NCBI GenBank assembly: GCA_046498405.1
Contig: JAWOAS010000206.1
Span: 1 to 51,177, forward strand
DNA length: 51,177 nucleotides
Origin: T1Sed10-49 sp046498405
GTDB lineage: Bacteria > Actinomycetota > Nitriliruptoria > Euzebyales > Egibacteraceae
Reading direction: 5' to 3'
Shown: positions 39,182 through 47,598 of the stretch, piece after piece
How positions within the stretch are numbered: position 1 is the stretch's first letter
Layout of the letters: each line of letters begins with the position of its first letter
The notes under the pieces: model-generated
The model's database searches: none
Seen by the model: the letters and a program-made list of their open reading frames with translations, nothing else
What the model was told of the DNA's origin: nothing
Translations under genes and position numbers: made by a program

Positions 39182-39843
39182 GCGGGCTCGTCCACCTCGT
39201 CGAGCCGCCCTCCTCCGGCCAGGCCCCGGTGCTGCTCGCGCTGCACGGCACCGGTGGCAGCGAGGCCGACCTCCTGCCGGTCGGCCGGGCGCTGCTGCCC
39301 GGAGCGGCCCTCATCGCCCCGCGGGGCCCCGTCGTCGAGGGCGACGGCGTGCCCCGCTTCTTCCGTCGCATCCCCACCGGGGGGACCGGGGCCTACCCCT
39401 TCACCTTCGACGATGCCGAGATCGCCGAGCGCGCCGCGCAGCTCGCGGCCTTCCTCGACGAGACCGTCGCCGCCCACGGCCTCGAGGGGCGCCCGCGCTA
39501 CGCCGTGGGCTTCTCCAACGGCGCGAACATCGCCACGGCGCTGCTGCTGCTGGCCCCCGGGGCGGTGCGCGGCGTCGTCGCCTTCGCACCGATGCCGGTG
39601 CTCGATGCCCCACCGGTGGCCGACCTCTCGGCCAGCGCGGCGTGGCTCGGCACCGGCCGCGCCGACCCCATCGCCACACCGGCGCTCGTCGAGCGCCTCG
39701 CCGCCACCCTCGACGAGCGTGGCGCCGCGGTCGAGGTCGCGATCGGCGAGGGCGGCCACGAGGTGCGCCTCGAGGCCGTGCGCGCCGCGGCCGGGTGGCT
39801 GGCCAAGCTCCACGCCGCCACCGGCGGGGCCGACCTGCCGTGA
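39178..39843 (+). CDS. Alpha/beta hydrolase, phospholipase/carboxylesterase family (MhqD-like)
   Basis: 221 residues. The catalytic triad is visible: Ser113 in GFSNGA, Asp163 in GRADPI and His194 in GGHEV; the oxyanion region is LALHGTGGSEADLL. MhqD-type hydrolases accompany MhqO dioxygenases in quinone-response operons. Start is GTG at 39178, overlapping the dioxygenase stop by four bases. Natural substrate unknown; hydrolysis of a ring-cleavage or ester intermediate is inferred. Confidence 0.85.
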   Translation: MSGLVHLVEPPSSGQAPVLLALHGTGGSEADLLPVGRALLPGAALIAPRGPVVEGDGVPRFFRRIPTGGTGAYPFTFDDAEIAERAAQLAAFLDETVAAHGLEGRPRYAVGFSNGANIATALLLLAPGAVRGVVAFAPMPVLDAPPVADLSASAAWLGTGRADPIATPALVERLAATLDERGAAVEVAIGEGGHEVRLEAVRAAAGWLAKLHAATGGADLP

Positions 39844-39877
39844 GCGGCGCCGTGCGCATCCGCCCGGTGGTGTCGCG

Positions 39878-40912
39878 ATGACGCTCGCCTTCACCGCCGA
39901 CGACGGGGTCCAGCGCCTCGTGCTCGGCCGCGGCGTCCGCCACCGCCTCGCCGGCGAGCTCGCCCGCCTCGGCGCGCGCCACCCGCTCATCCTCGCCTCC
40001 CCCTCCGCGGCGACCCTGGCCTCGCAGCTGGCCGCGGGGCTCGAGGCCCCGCCGGCCGGGTCGCTGGCCGAGGCCCGGGCCCACGTGCCCCTCGCCGCGG
40101 TCGACGAGGCCGCCGCCCGCGCGGCCGAGGGCGCCGCCGACGCCCTGCTCGCCGTCGGCGGCGGGGCCGCCACCGGCCTGGCCAAGGCCGTCGCGGTGCG
40201 CACCGGCCTGCCGATCGTCGCCGTGCCGACGACCCTCGCCGGCTCGGAGGCCACGCCGGTCTGGGCGGTCAGCCGCGAGGGGGTCAAGCGCACCGCCCGC
40301 GACGCGCTGGCCCTGCCGCGCGTCGTCCTCGCCGACCCCGAGGCCGGCGCCGGCCTGCCCGCCGAGGCGCTCGCGGCCAGCGGGCTCAACGCCCTGGCCC
40401 ACGCCCTCGCCGCCTACGACGGCCCGGAGGCCAGCCCGGCCTCGCGCCTGCCGGGCGGCCACGGCGCCGCGCTCCTGCTCGAGGTCCTGACTGCCGCGGT
40501 GGCCGGCGACCCCGACGCTCGGGCGCACGCGCTGTGGGCCACCCAGCTGACCGCCCGCGGCTTCGCCCTGGCCGGCGCGGCGGCCCACCACCGGGCCTGC
40601 CACGCCCTCGGGGGCGCCCTCGCGGCGCCGCACGCCGCCACCCACGCCGCGCTGCTGCCGCACGCCCTCGCGGCCCTGCCCGAGCCGACCGCGCGCCGCC
40701 TCGCCGCCGACCTCGGCCTCGACGACGTCGCCGAGGCCGTCGCCGGGCTCGCCGCACGCCTCGGCGCGCCCACGCTCCTGCCGGTCGCCGCCACCGAGGC
40801 CGAGCGGGCCGTCGACGTCGTCGTCGAGGCCACCGCCGGGTCCTGGGAGCCGGACGTGGCCCGCCATGCCACCCGTGCCGCCCTCGCCGGCGCGCCGCCG
40901 CGTCGCCGCTGA
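39878..40912 (+). CDS. Maleylacetate reductase-like iron-containing alcohol dehydrogenase family protein
   Basis: 344 residues. It has NAD(P) binding AVGGGAATGLAKAVA, then VPTTLAGSEATPVW, SGLNALAHALAAYDGP and the metal/active region HHRACHALGGALAAPHAATHAALLPHA. These match maleylacetate reductases, which reduce maleylacetate to 3-oxoadipate at the end of chlorocatechol, resorcinol and hydroquinone pathways. The ATG at 39878 follows the hydrolase stop by 34 bases. The protein is unusually rich in alanine. Ring-cleavage end product and cofactor are inferred from family. It converges with the GNAT-AAA gene, with 96 bases between showing nothing notable. Confidence 0.82.
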   Translation: MTLAFTADDGVQRLVLGRGVRHRLAGELARLGARHPLILASPSAATLASQLAAGLEAPPAGSLAEARAHVPLAAVDEAAARAAEGAADALLAVGGGAATGLAKAVAVRTGLPIVAVPTTLAGSEATPVWAVSREGVKRTARDALALPRVVLADPEAGAGLPAEALAASGLNALAHALAAYDGPEASPASRLPGGHGAALLLEVLTAAVAGDPDARAHALWATQLTARGFALAGAAAHHRACHALGGALAAPHAATHAALLPHALAALPEPTARRLAADLGLDDVAEAVAGLAARLGAPTLLPVAATEAERAVDVVVEATAGSWEPDVARHATRAALAGAPPRRR

Positions 40913-41008
40913 GCGCGGCACGCGCTGCCGGGTCGGTGGCCACCGCCGCCCTGCCCGCCGCGCCCGGCCGACCGGGGTGGGTGGTGGGCCGGGCCGAGGC
41001 GTGGCCGT

Positions 41009-42307
41009 CTAGACCCGGCTGTACTCCTCGAGCTGGGTGGCGAAGCGCTCGCGCATCCACGCCGAGATCGACGGCTTCGTGGCGGCGATCGACGTGGTGA
41101 GGTCGGGCACCTCGATGCGGGCGCGGTCCTGCCCGCCTCGGGCGCGTTGGAACGCCGTGACCGCCGCGCGCTGGGCGGCGAGGTCGATGTCGCCGGCGGT
41201 GAACCCCGCCGAGACGTCGGCGAGCGTCGCGGGGTCGGCGTCGTCGGCGACGTCCATCTGCTCGAGTTGGCGGCCCCACAGCGCGGCCCGGGCGGCCTTG
41301 TCGGGCGGGCCGATGCCGATGAGCAGGTCGAAGCGCCCCGGGCGCAGCACCGCGGGGTCGATCGTGTCGACGAAGTTCGTCGCGCAGACGAGCAGTCGGC
41401 CGGGCCGGCTGCGGAACTCCGGGATCGACTTGAGCAGCTCGTTGACGACCCCGGCCGAGGCGGGTCGGCCCTCGCGGGCCGGGACGAGCTCGTCGAACTC
41501 GTCGATGAAGAGCACGACGTGCTCGAGCTCGGCGAGCTCGACGAACGCCCGGCGCAGCTCGCTTGCGAGCGTGCCCTCGGCTGCGGCGAGCTTGGAGGGC
41601 AGTAGCTCCACGAAGGGCCAGCGCAGCGTGCTCGCGACCGCCTGCGCGAACGTCGTCTTGCCGGTGCCCGGCGGACCGAACAGCAGCACCGCCGAGGGCG
41701 GCCGCAGCCCGATGCGCTCGGCGAGCTCGGGCGAGGCGAGCGGGTCGACGATCCGCGACTCGATCACCTGCTTCTCGCGCTCCATGCCCGCGGCCTGCTC
41801 CCACAGGCCCTCGGGCAGCAGCATCCCACCCCAGTGCTCGACGACCTCGAAGGAGCGGGGTGCCAGCGGCTCGGTCTTCTCGTGCAGCACGAGCCCCTCG
41901 GTCGCGGCGAACCCGCGGTTGGCCAGGGCGGCCTGGCCGACCTGGCCGGGCGCGAGCAGGGCCGAGATCCGGCGCACGCCCCCGTGGAGGAGCCGCTGCT
42001 CGAGCCGGTCGAGCAGCGCCGAGCCGATCCCCTGGTGCCGCCAGGGCGTCGCGATCGCGATGCCGTAGATCCACGCCTCGGTGCTGGCCGCGTGGGCGGT
42101 GACGAGTCCGACGACCTCCTCGCCGACGGCCTCCTTGCCGATGGCCTCCTCCTGGACCACCGCGACGACGGCGAAGCCACCGTTGGTCATCTCGGCGATG
42201 AAGCGGGACGGATCGAGTCGAGGGGTGTCGGCTCGATCCTGGACCGACTCGAGCAGCCGCACCGCCGAGGTGAGGTCCGATGGCAGGTAGTCGCGGACGT
42301 TGAACAC
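41009..42307 (-). CDS. Fusion of GNAT acetyltransferase domain and AAA+ ATPase
   Basis: 432 residues. Residues 1-145 form a GNAT domain, with the acetyl-CoA motif RHQGIGSALL (90-99) after WIYGIAIATPW. Residues 160-432 form a classical AAA+ module: Walker A GPPGTGKTT (211-219), Walker B FIDEFDE (267-273), sensor 1 CATNFVD, and the DPAVLRPGRFD arginine-finger region. The AAA part resembles FtsH/Cdc48-like ATPases. No protease or adaptor is attached, and the substrate is unknown. The GTG at 42307 gives MFNVRDYLPSDL; an upstream GTG at 42355 would add 16 unconserved-looking residues. It could link acetylation of a target protein to its remodelling, but that is speculation. Confidence 0.85.
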   Translation of the reverse strand: MFNVRDYLPSDLTSAVRLLESVQDRADTPRLDPSRFIAEMTNGGFAVVAVVQEEAIGKEAVGEEVVGLVTAHAASTEAWIYGIAIATPWRHQGIGSALLDRLEQRLLHGGVRRISALLAPGQVGQAALANRGFAATEGLVLHEKTEPLAPRSFEVVEHWGGMLLPEGLWEQAAGMEREKQVIESRIVDPLASPELAERIGLRPPSAVLLFGPPGTGKTTFAQAVASTLRWPFVELLPSKLAAAEGTLASELRRAFVELAELEHVVLFIDEFDELVPAREGRPASAGVVNELLKSIPEFRSRPGRLLVCATNFVDTIDPAVLRPGRFDLLIGIGPPDKAARAALWGRQLEQMDVADDADPATLADVSAGFTAGDIDLAAQRAAVTAFQRARGGQDRARIEVPDLTTSIAATKPSISAWMRERFATQLEEYSRV

Positions 42308-42419
42308 CCTGGCATCACCCTCGTCGTGACGTGGCCGGACGGACGGCGACCCCAACCGTCAGTCCGTGACGGGGCAAGCGTACGTCGCCGGCGGAGGCGC
42401 ACGCGGGTCCCGGGCCGTG

Positions 42420-42567
42420 GGCGCGCCGGGCGAGCGGGCAGGGGCCGCGTGGCGCGCCGGGTGATCGGGTGCAGGCCCCGTCCGTCGGCGCGCCGGGTGA
42501 CCGGGTGCAGGCCCCGTCCGTCGGCGCGCCGGGTGAGCAGGCAGGGGTCGCGTGGCGCGCCGGGCTG
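42420..42567. repeat. Intergenic repeat array with A-B-B-A order
   Basis: Units all begin GGCGCGCCGGG. A: 31 bp at 42420-42450; B: 36 bp at 42451-42486; B: 36 bp at 42487-42522 (one base different); A: 31 bp at 42523-42553; then a fifth truncated start at 42554. It fills much of the 346-base divergent gap between the GNAT-AAA and dsbB genes. The remainder shows only the dsbB -10 element. There are no unique spacers, so it is not CRISPR. Confidence 0.88.
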
Positions 42568-42620
42568 GGTGAGGCACGGTTCGCCCTGTCGGCGCCGCGA
42601 CGCCGGGTCGGGGCTGCGGC

Positions 42621-42626
42621 TACCGT
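42621..42626 (+). promoter_or_regulatory. -10 element TACCGT before the DsbB-like gene
   Basis: TACCGT lies 27 bases before the ATG at 42654, the same hexamer as in front of the first Sco gene. Confidence 0.38.
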
Positions 42627-42653
42627 AGGGCGCCCCCGTGCCGGACCGGAGCC

Positions 42654-43196
42654 ATGCCCGACTTCCAGACCGCGACGACGTTCCTCGCGCTGCTCACGCT
42701 CTTCGCGGCAGCGTCGGCCCTCGCGCTCGGGGGGCTGCGGGTGGCCGCGGCGCTCGGCGCGCCGCGCGGCTGGCAGGCCGTCTCCGACGCGGTCGGGCCC
42801 TCGGCGCTGCTGCTGGCCTGGCTCGTCGCGCTCACCTCCACGCTGGGTAGCCTCTACTACTCCGAGGTCGTCGGCCTCGTGCCCTGCGTGCTGTGCTGGT
42901 ACCAGCGCATCGCGATGTACCCGCTGGTCGTCCTGCTCGGCATCGCCGCGCTGCGCGGGGACCCGGGGGTCCGCCGCTACGCGCTGCCGCTGGCGGCGAT
43001 CGGCGCGGCGATCGCCCTCGGCCACTACGCCCTGGAGTGGGCGCCGGTGGAGCAGACCGCCGCGTGCGACGCCGAGGCGCCCTGCGGGGTGCCGAGCTTC
43101 CGGGAGTTCGGCTTCGTGTCGATCCCCTTCATGGCGCTGTCGGGCTTCGCGCTCGTCGCCACCCTCCTGCTGACCCCCGCCCGAGAGGAACGCTAG
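42654..43196 (+). CDS. DsbB/BdbC-type disulfide bond formation membrane protein
   Basis: 180 residues, about five membrane helices. Active cysteines CVLC (Cys78, Cys81) in PCVLCWYQRIAMYPL, and a second external pair at Cys138 and Cys144, are arranged as in DsbB/BdbC. It passes electrons from thiol oxidases to quinone. An extra N-terminal helix (about 8-35) precedes the usual four. It ends directly at the ATG of the thioredoxin-like gene, with no gap, so the pair forms an operon for extracytoplasmic thiol redox. Confidence 0.88.
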   Translation: MPDFQTATTFLALLTLFAAASALALGGLRVAAALGAPRGWQAVSDAVGPSALLLAWLVALTSTLGSLYYSEVVGLVPCVLCWYQRIAMYPLVVLLGIAALRGDPGVRRYALPLAAIGAAIALGHYALEWAPVEQTAACDAEAPCGVPSFREFGFVSIPFMALSGFALVATLLLTPAREER

Positions 43197-43835
43197 ATGG
43201 CCACCAAGACCCGCCGACGCTCGTCGGTGCCCGTCGTGCCGATCGTCTTCGTCGTCGTCGTCATCGCCCTCATCGCCGCCTTCATCGTGAGCTCCGGGCC
43301 CAGCGGCGCCGAGGCGGAGGCGGCGTTCGGCGAGCCCACCGTCGAGGGCGAGGCCCTGCCCGAGCACGAGGGCGAGCCGCTCGACGACCCCGTCATCGGC
43401 GAGACCGCGCCGGAGCTGTCCGGCACCGACCACGACGGCGAGCCCGTCGAGGTCACCTGGGACGGCACACCCAAGCTCCTGCTCTTCCTCGCCCACTGGT
43501 GCCCGGCCTGCCAGGACGAGGTCCCCTGGGTCCAGGACGCCGTCGACGCCGGCGAGATCCCCGACGAGATCGAGATCGTCGCGGTCACGACCTGGACCGA
43601 CGAGAGCCGCGCGGAGTTCCCGCCGCAGGCCTGGCTCGAGTCGGAGGACTGGACGGTGCCGACCCTCGCCGATGACGAGGACTTCTCCGCCGCCGACGCC
43701 TACGGCATGACCTCCTCGCCGTTCTGGGTGCTCGTCGACGGCGACGGCACGGTCATCGCCCGCATCCCCGGTGGCATCGGCGAGGAGCAGTTCCCCGCGC
43801 TGCTCGAGGAGTTCGTCGCCGACACCGAGGGCTGA
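43197..43835 (+). CDS. Membrane-anchored thioredoxin-like protein (TlpA/ResA type)
   Basis: 212 residues. Basic N-terminus and one helix (11-33), an acidic linker (about 36-65), then a thioredoxin fold with active site WCPAC (Cys102, Cys105) and cis-Pro region SSPFWVLVDGDG. Such proteins reduce or oxidise thiols outside the membrane, for example in cytochrome c maturation. With DsbB as neighbour, a role as its partner is likely. Its ATG follows the DsbB stop directly, with GAGAGGAA inside the end of that gene. Confidence 0.9.
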   Translation: MATKTRRRSSVPVVPIVFVVVVIALIAAFIVSSGPSGAEAEAAFGEPTVEGEALPEHEGEPLDDPVIGETAPELSGTDHDGEPVEVTWDGTPKLLLFLAHWCPACQDEVPWVQDAVDAGEIPDEIEIVAVTTWTDESRAEFPPQAWLESEDWTVPTLADDEDFSAADAYGMTSSPFWVLVDGDGTVIARIPGGIGEEQFPALLEEFVADTEG

Positions 43836-43963
43836 GCGCGCGGACCCCGGCGCGGCCGCGGGCGCGGACCCGGCCGCCCCGCGGCGCTCGCCGGCCGCGC
43901 CCCGGCCTGGCTACACTCCGCGCGCACGCCCGGCTGTCCCTCGAGGACCTCGTGGAGGAACCG

Positions 43964-44293
43964 ATGTCACCGCGCCCGCTGCTCGCCGCCGCGCCGGCGC
44001 TGCTCGTCGCGCTGCTCGCCGCCCTCGCCCTCACCCTCGCCGTCGCCCCCCCGGTCGCGGCGGTCGAGGACGACGCCGAGGCCGCCGAGGAGCCTCCCCC
44101 CGACATCGAGGAGCTCTGCCGCGAGGGCACGATCGCCGAGGAGTTCTGCCCGGAGCGCTACGAGCAGCCGGCGCTCTTCCAGTTCATCCTCTACCCGCTG
44201 CTTGGCGTCGGGCTGCTCGTCGTCACGCTCATCGTCCTGCTCTACCTCGTCTGGCAGCCGCGCTTCGCCCGCGAGCGCGAGCGGCAGGACTGA
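43964..44293 (+). CDS. Small membrane protein with signal sequence, unknown
   Basis: 109 residues from the ATG at 43964, with GGAGGA 4 bases upstream (an in-frame GTG at 43952 overlaps that site). A signal-like helix (about 4-34) ends near AVAAVEDD. A short external acidic region contains two cysteines (ELCREG and EEFCPERY), and a second helix (about 73-97) ends in a basic cytoplasmic tail WQPRFARERE. I do not recognise the family. TACACT near 43912 may be its -10. The zincin gene starts 5 bases after its stop. Confidence 0.7.
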   Translation: MSPRPLLAAAPALLVALLAALALTLAVAPPVAAVEDDAEAAEEPPPDIEELCREGTIAEEFCPERYEQPALFQFILYPLLGVGLLVVTLIVLLYLVWQPRFARERERQD

Positions 44294-44298
44294 GGAGG

Positions 44299-45396
44299 GT
44301 GAGCCAGCAACCGCTCGCCGACTGGAGGCTCGCCGAGCGCCTCGGCTGGGCCGTCGGCTCCTCGGGGCTGCCCGAGGTCACGGCCTCAGACGTCGCGGGC
44401 CTGCGGGCCGACCTCGGCGCGACGGTGGCTCGGGCCGACGCCGTGGCCCGTGAGGTCACCGGCCTCGGCGCCGGCCTCGACCCCGCCGGGGCGAGGGTCA
44501 TCGGCCGGCGGGCGTGGATCCGCGACAACCTCGCGGCGATGGCCCACCTCACCGATCCCGTCGCCGACCGGCTCGTGCGCACGAGCGGCCTGGCCCGGTC
44601 GGTCGCGCGCCGCGGCCTCGCCGTGCAGCTCGGCGTCGTCTTCGGCTACCTCTCGACGAAGGTGCTTGGGCAGTACGAGGTCTTCCACCCCGAGGCCGAG
44701 GTCGAGGGCCGGCCAGGTCCCGGCCGGCTCACCCTCGTGGGGCCCAACCTCGTCGAGCTCGAGCGCACGGTGCTGCCCGGCTCGGGGCTGGGCCCCACCG
44801 AACTGCGCATGGGGCTGTGCCTGCACGAGGTCGCCCATCGGCTGCAGTTCGAGGCGGTGCCGTGGCTGCGGCCGCGTCTGCGCGCGATCGTCGACGGCTA
44901 CCTCAGCGAGGCCCGCCTCGAGCCCGAGCAGGTGCGCGAGGCCGCGGGCGCGGCCCGCCGGCTGCTCGCCGAGCCCTCCCGGCTCACCGACCGCGAGTCG
45001 CTGCTCGCGGTCGTGCTCACCCCCACCCAGCGCCGGCTCTTCGACGAGGCCCAGTCGCTCATGTCCCTGCTCGAGGGCCACGGCAACGTCGTCATGGACT
45101 GGGGCGCGGAGGTCATCGCCGCGCGCGATGGCCTCGATGTCGACCCCGCCAGGGTCCGCAGCGTCCTCAACCGCCGCCGGCAGCAGGCCACCGACCAGGC
45201 GCTGCGCAAGCTCCTCGGCCTCGGCCTCAAGGCGCAGCAGTACCGCCTCGGGGAGCGCTTCATCTTCGCCGTCGCCGAGCGCCACGGCCGGGAGGCCTTC
45301 GCCCGCGTCTGGGAGGACCCCGCCAACGTGCCGAGCCGCGACGAGCTCGACGACCCCGACGCCTGGGTCGCACGCGTGGCCGGCGGCCGGGGCTGA
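44299..45396 (+). CDS. Zinc-dependent metalloprotease-like protein (DUF2342, F420-biosynthesis-associated group)
   Basis: 365 residues. It matches the actinobacterial zincin family often annotated as coenzyme F420 biosynthesis-associated protein. The zinc motif HEVAH is at residues 176-180, followed by the conserved LLEGHGNVVMDW that should supply the third ligand. No signal peptide, so cytoplasmic. Actual proteolysis has not, to my knowledge, been shown for the family. The GTG at 44299 has GGAGG immediately in front, closer than usual, but the N-terminus (LADWRLAERLGW) looks right. As I recall, Mycobacterium has the same neighbourhood: zincin, tilS, hpt. Confidence 0.85.
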   Translation: MSQQPLADWRLAERLGWAVGSSGLPEVTASDVAGLRADLGATVARADAVAREVTGLGAGLDPAGARVIGRRAWIRDNLAAMAHLTDPVADRLVRTSGLARSVARRGLAVQLGVVFGYLSTKVLGQYEVFHPEAEVEGRPGPGRLTLVGPNLVELERTVLPGSGLGPTELRMGLCLHEVAHRLQFEAVPWLRPRLRAIVDGYLSEARLEPEQVREAAGAARRLLAEPSRLTDRESLLAVVLTPTQRRLFDEAQSLMSLLEGHGNVVMDWGAEVIAARDGLDVDPARVRSVLNRRRQQATDQALRKLLGLGLKAQQYRLGERFIFAVAERHGREAFARVWEDPANVPSRDELDDPDAWVARVAGGRG

Positions 45397-45403
45397 GCCC
45401 GCG

Positions 45404-46921
45404 GTGCGCTGGGGCGCGGCGCCGGCGGGGCTCGACCGCGACGCACTGCTCGCCGCGGTCTCCGAGGGCCTGGGCGGCCTGGGCCACGGCGCCGCGGCGA
45501 TCGTGGCGTGCTCGGGCGGGCCCGACTCGACGGCGCTGGCCCACCTCTGCGCCGAGGCGCGCCCGGACCTGCGCCTGCGCGTGGCCCACGTCCGCCACGG
45601 CCTGCGCGACGACGCCGCCGACGCCGGGGTCGCCGCCGCCCATGCTGCGGCCCTCGGCCTGCCCTACGACGAGCGCGAGGTCACGGTGGCCAACCGCGGC
45701 GAGGGGCTCGAGGCCGCCGCCCGCCAGGCGCGCTACGCCGCCCTGGCCCGCCTCGCCCGCAACGCCGGCGCCGGGGTGATCCTCGTCGGGCACACCGCCG
45801 ACGACCGCGCCGAGACCGTCCTGCTCAACCTCGCCCGCGGCACCGGCGTCCGCGGCCTCGGCGGCATCGCGCAGGAGCGCCGGGAGGCCGGCGACCTCCG
45901 CGTCGTGCGCCCGCTGCTGCGCCTGCGGCGCGAGGACGTGCGCGGCTTCGTCGACGGCGAGGGCCTCGACGCTGTGGCCGACCCCACCAACCGCGACGAC
46001 GACCAGCGGCGGCGACGCGCCCGCGAGGAGGTCCTGCCGGCCCTGGCCCGGCTCTCGGGAGGGCCGGGCGACCCCGTCGGCGTGCTCAACCGCCTCGCGG
46101 ACCTCGCCACCGACGATGCCGAGGCCCTCGACGAGCTCGCCGCCTCGGCTGCCCGCGACCTCGTCGCCCGCTGGGGCCCGACCCGGGCGGTGCGCACCGC
46201 CGACCTCGCCGCGCTGCCCCCGGCACTGGCCTCCCGGGTCGTGCGCCTGGCGCTGGCCGGGGTGCGCGGGGGCGCCCAGGGGCTCGGCGCCGACGCCGTC
46301 GCCGCGGTGCTCGCCCTCGACCCGGGGCAGGCCTGCCACGTCGGCGGGGGCGCGTGGGTCACCCGGGGCGGTGGGTGGCTGGCCGCGGCCCCGGCCGGGC
46401 TGGCCGGGCTGCCGGTGCGCCCCCTCGCGCTGCCCGGCGCGGTCGACCTGCCCGAGCTCGACCTGCGCCTGCACGCCGACTGGCCGTGGGGCCAGGGGCA
46501 CGAGGCCCCCGGGCAGACCGCCCTCGACCTCGGGGGGACGGCGGCCCCGCGCGTCGGCGAGGTCGACCCTCCGCCCGGTCCGCTCGGCCCGGTGCCCCCG
46601 CGTGGGGGCACGCCCGGCGCGGCGTGGACGGTCCTGCCCGCCGGGGTGACCCCCGCGGCGGTGCGGGCGCGCCGCGACGGCGACCGGCTCGCGCTGCCCG
46701 GCGGCATGCGCAAGCTCCAGGACGTCCTCGTCGACGCGAGGGTGCCCCGCGCCCTGCGTGACCTCGTGCCCGTCGTCGTCGACGCCGACGACGGCCCGCT
46801 GTGGGTCGCCGGCGTCGCGGTGCGCCGCCACGCCGCCGACGCGCTCGCCGGCTGCCGGCTGTGGCTCGCCCCGCCGGCGTTTCCCGCCGCCGCGGCGGGC
46901 GGCTACGCTGCAGGCCCCTGA
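45404..46921 (+). CDS. tilS: tRNA(Ile)-lysidine synthase
   Basis: 505 residues. It modifies C34 of tRNA-Ile(CAU) to lysidine so that AUA is read as isoleucine. The PP-loop motif SGGPDST is at residues 37-43. GHTADDRAETVLLNLARGTG and RPLLRLRREDVRGF are the family signatures, and a C-terminal substrate-binding domain (GGMRKLQDVLVDARVP) is present. A proline-rich linker near residues 390-410 (PPPGPLGPVPP) interrupts the C-terminal part and makes the protein longer than typical actinobacterial TilS. GTG at 45404 follows the zincin stop by 7 bases. Confidence 0.92.
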   Translation: MRWGAAPAGLDRDALLAAVSEGLGGLGHGAAAIVACSGGPDSTALAHLCAEARPDLRLRVAHVRHGLRDDAADAGVAAAHAAALGLPYDEREVTVANRGEGLEAAARQARYAALARLARNAGAGVILVGHTADDRAETVLLNLARGTGVRGLGGIAQERREAGDLRVVRPLLRLRREDVRGFVDGEGLDAVADPTNRDDDQRRRRAREEVLPALARLSGGPGDPVGVLNRLADLATDDAEALDELAASAARDLVARWGPTRAVRTADLAALPPALASRVVRLALAGVRGGAQGLGADAVAAVLALDPGQACHVGGGAWVTRGGGWLAAAPAGLAGLPVRPLALPGAVDLPELDLRLHADWPWGQGHEAPGQTALDLGGTAAPRVGEVDPPPGPLGPVPPRGGTPGAAWTVLPAGVTPAAVRARRDGDRLALPGGMRKLQDVLVDARVPRALRDLVPVVVDADDGPLWVAGVAVRRHAADALAGCRLWLAPPAFPAAAAGGYAAGP

Positions 46922-46985
46922 GCGGCCGAACGGGCCCCGCCCGCGCCTCGGACCGTCGCCGACCACCGATCGAGGAGCCTCGGCC

Positions 46986-47519
46986 GTGCACCCCGACATC
47001 GAGGAGATCACCTTCGACGCCGAGACGATCGCCGCCCGGGTCGTCACGCTCGCCGCGGAGATCGACCGCGACTACGCCGGCAAGGAGATCCTGCTCGTCG
47101 GCGTGCTCAAGGGCGCGTTCGTGCTCATGGCCGACCTCGCCCGCGAGCTGTCGACGCCGACCGACGTCGACTTCATGGCGGTGTCGAGCTACGGCTCCTC
47201 GACGCAGTCCTCCGGGGTCGTGCGGATCCTCAAGGACCTCGACCGCGACATCAGCGGGCGCCACGTGCTCCTCGTCGAGGACATCCTCGACTCCGGGCTC
47301 ACCCTGCAGTACCTCGTGCGCAACCTCGGGGCGCGCAAGCCCGCCTCGCTCGCGGTCATCACGCTGCTGACCAAGCCCGATCCCCTGCGGCCCGACGTGC
47401 CGCTCTACGAGGGCTTCGCCGTGCCCGACCGCTTCGTCGTCGGCTACGGCCTCGACTACGACCAGGCCTACCGGGGCCTGCCCTACATCGGCGTGCTCAA
47501 GCCCGAGATCTACGCCTGA
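46986..47519 (+). CDS. hpt: Hypoxanthine phosphoribosyltransferase
   Basis: 177 residues, standard length. It salvages hypoxanthine and guanine using PRPP. Motifs: VGVLKGAFVLMADLAREL, DFMAVSSYG, the PRPP loop VEDILDSGLT and DRFVVGYGLDYDQAYRGLPYIG. GTG at 46986 with GAGGAG at 46972-46977. A TACGCT inside the end of tilS (46904-46909) may give it its own promoter. ftsH, which follows hpt in many actinobacteria, is absent here; an iron transporter follows instead. Confidence 0.96.
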   Translation: MHPDIEEITFDAETIAARVVTLAAEIDRDYAGKEILLVGVLKGAFVLMADLARELSTPTDVDFMAVSSYGSSTQSSGVVRILKDLDRDISGRHVLLVEDILDSGLTLQYLVRNLGARKPASLAVITLLTKPDPLRPDVPLYEGFAVPDRFVVGYGLDYDQAYRGLPYIGVLKPEIYA

Positions 47520-47549
47520 GCGCCGGGGGCGGCGGATCCGCCACGGCGC
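47520..47549 (+). terminator. Nested stem-loop directly after hpt
   Basis: Outer arms GCGCCG (47520-47525) and CGGCGC (47544-47549) enclose the palindrome GGCGGATCCGCC (47531-47542). It begins at the base after the hpt stop. No T-run. Confidence 0.45.
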
Positions 47550-47598
47550 GGCAGGCGGCCTTGCGGGCGACCCCTGCCAGGGGCAGCATGGGGTGGAG

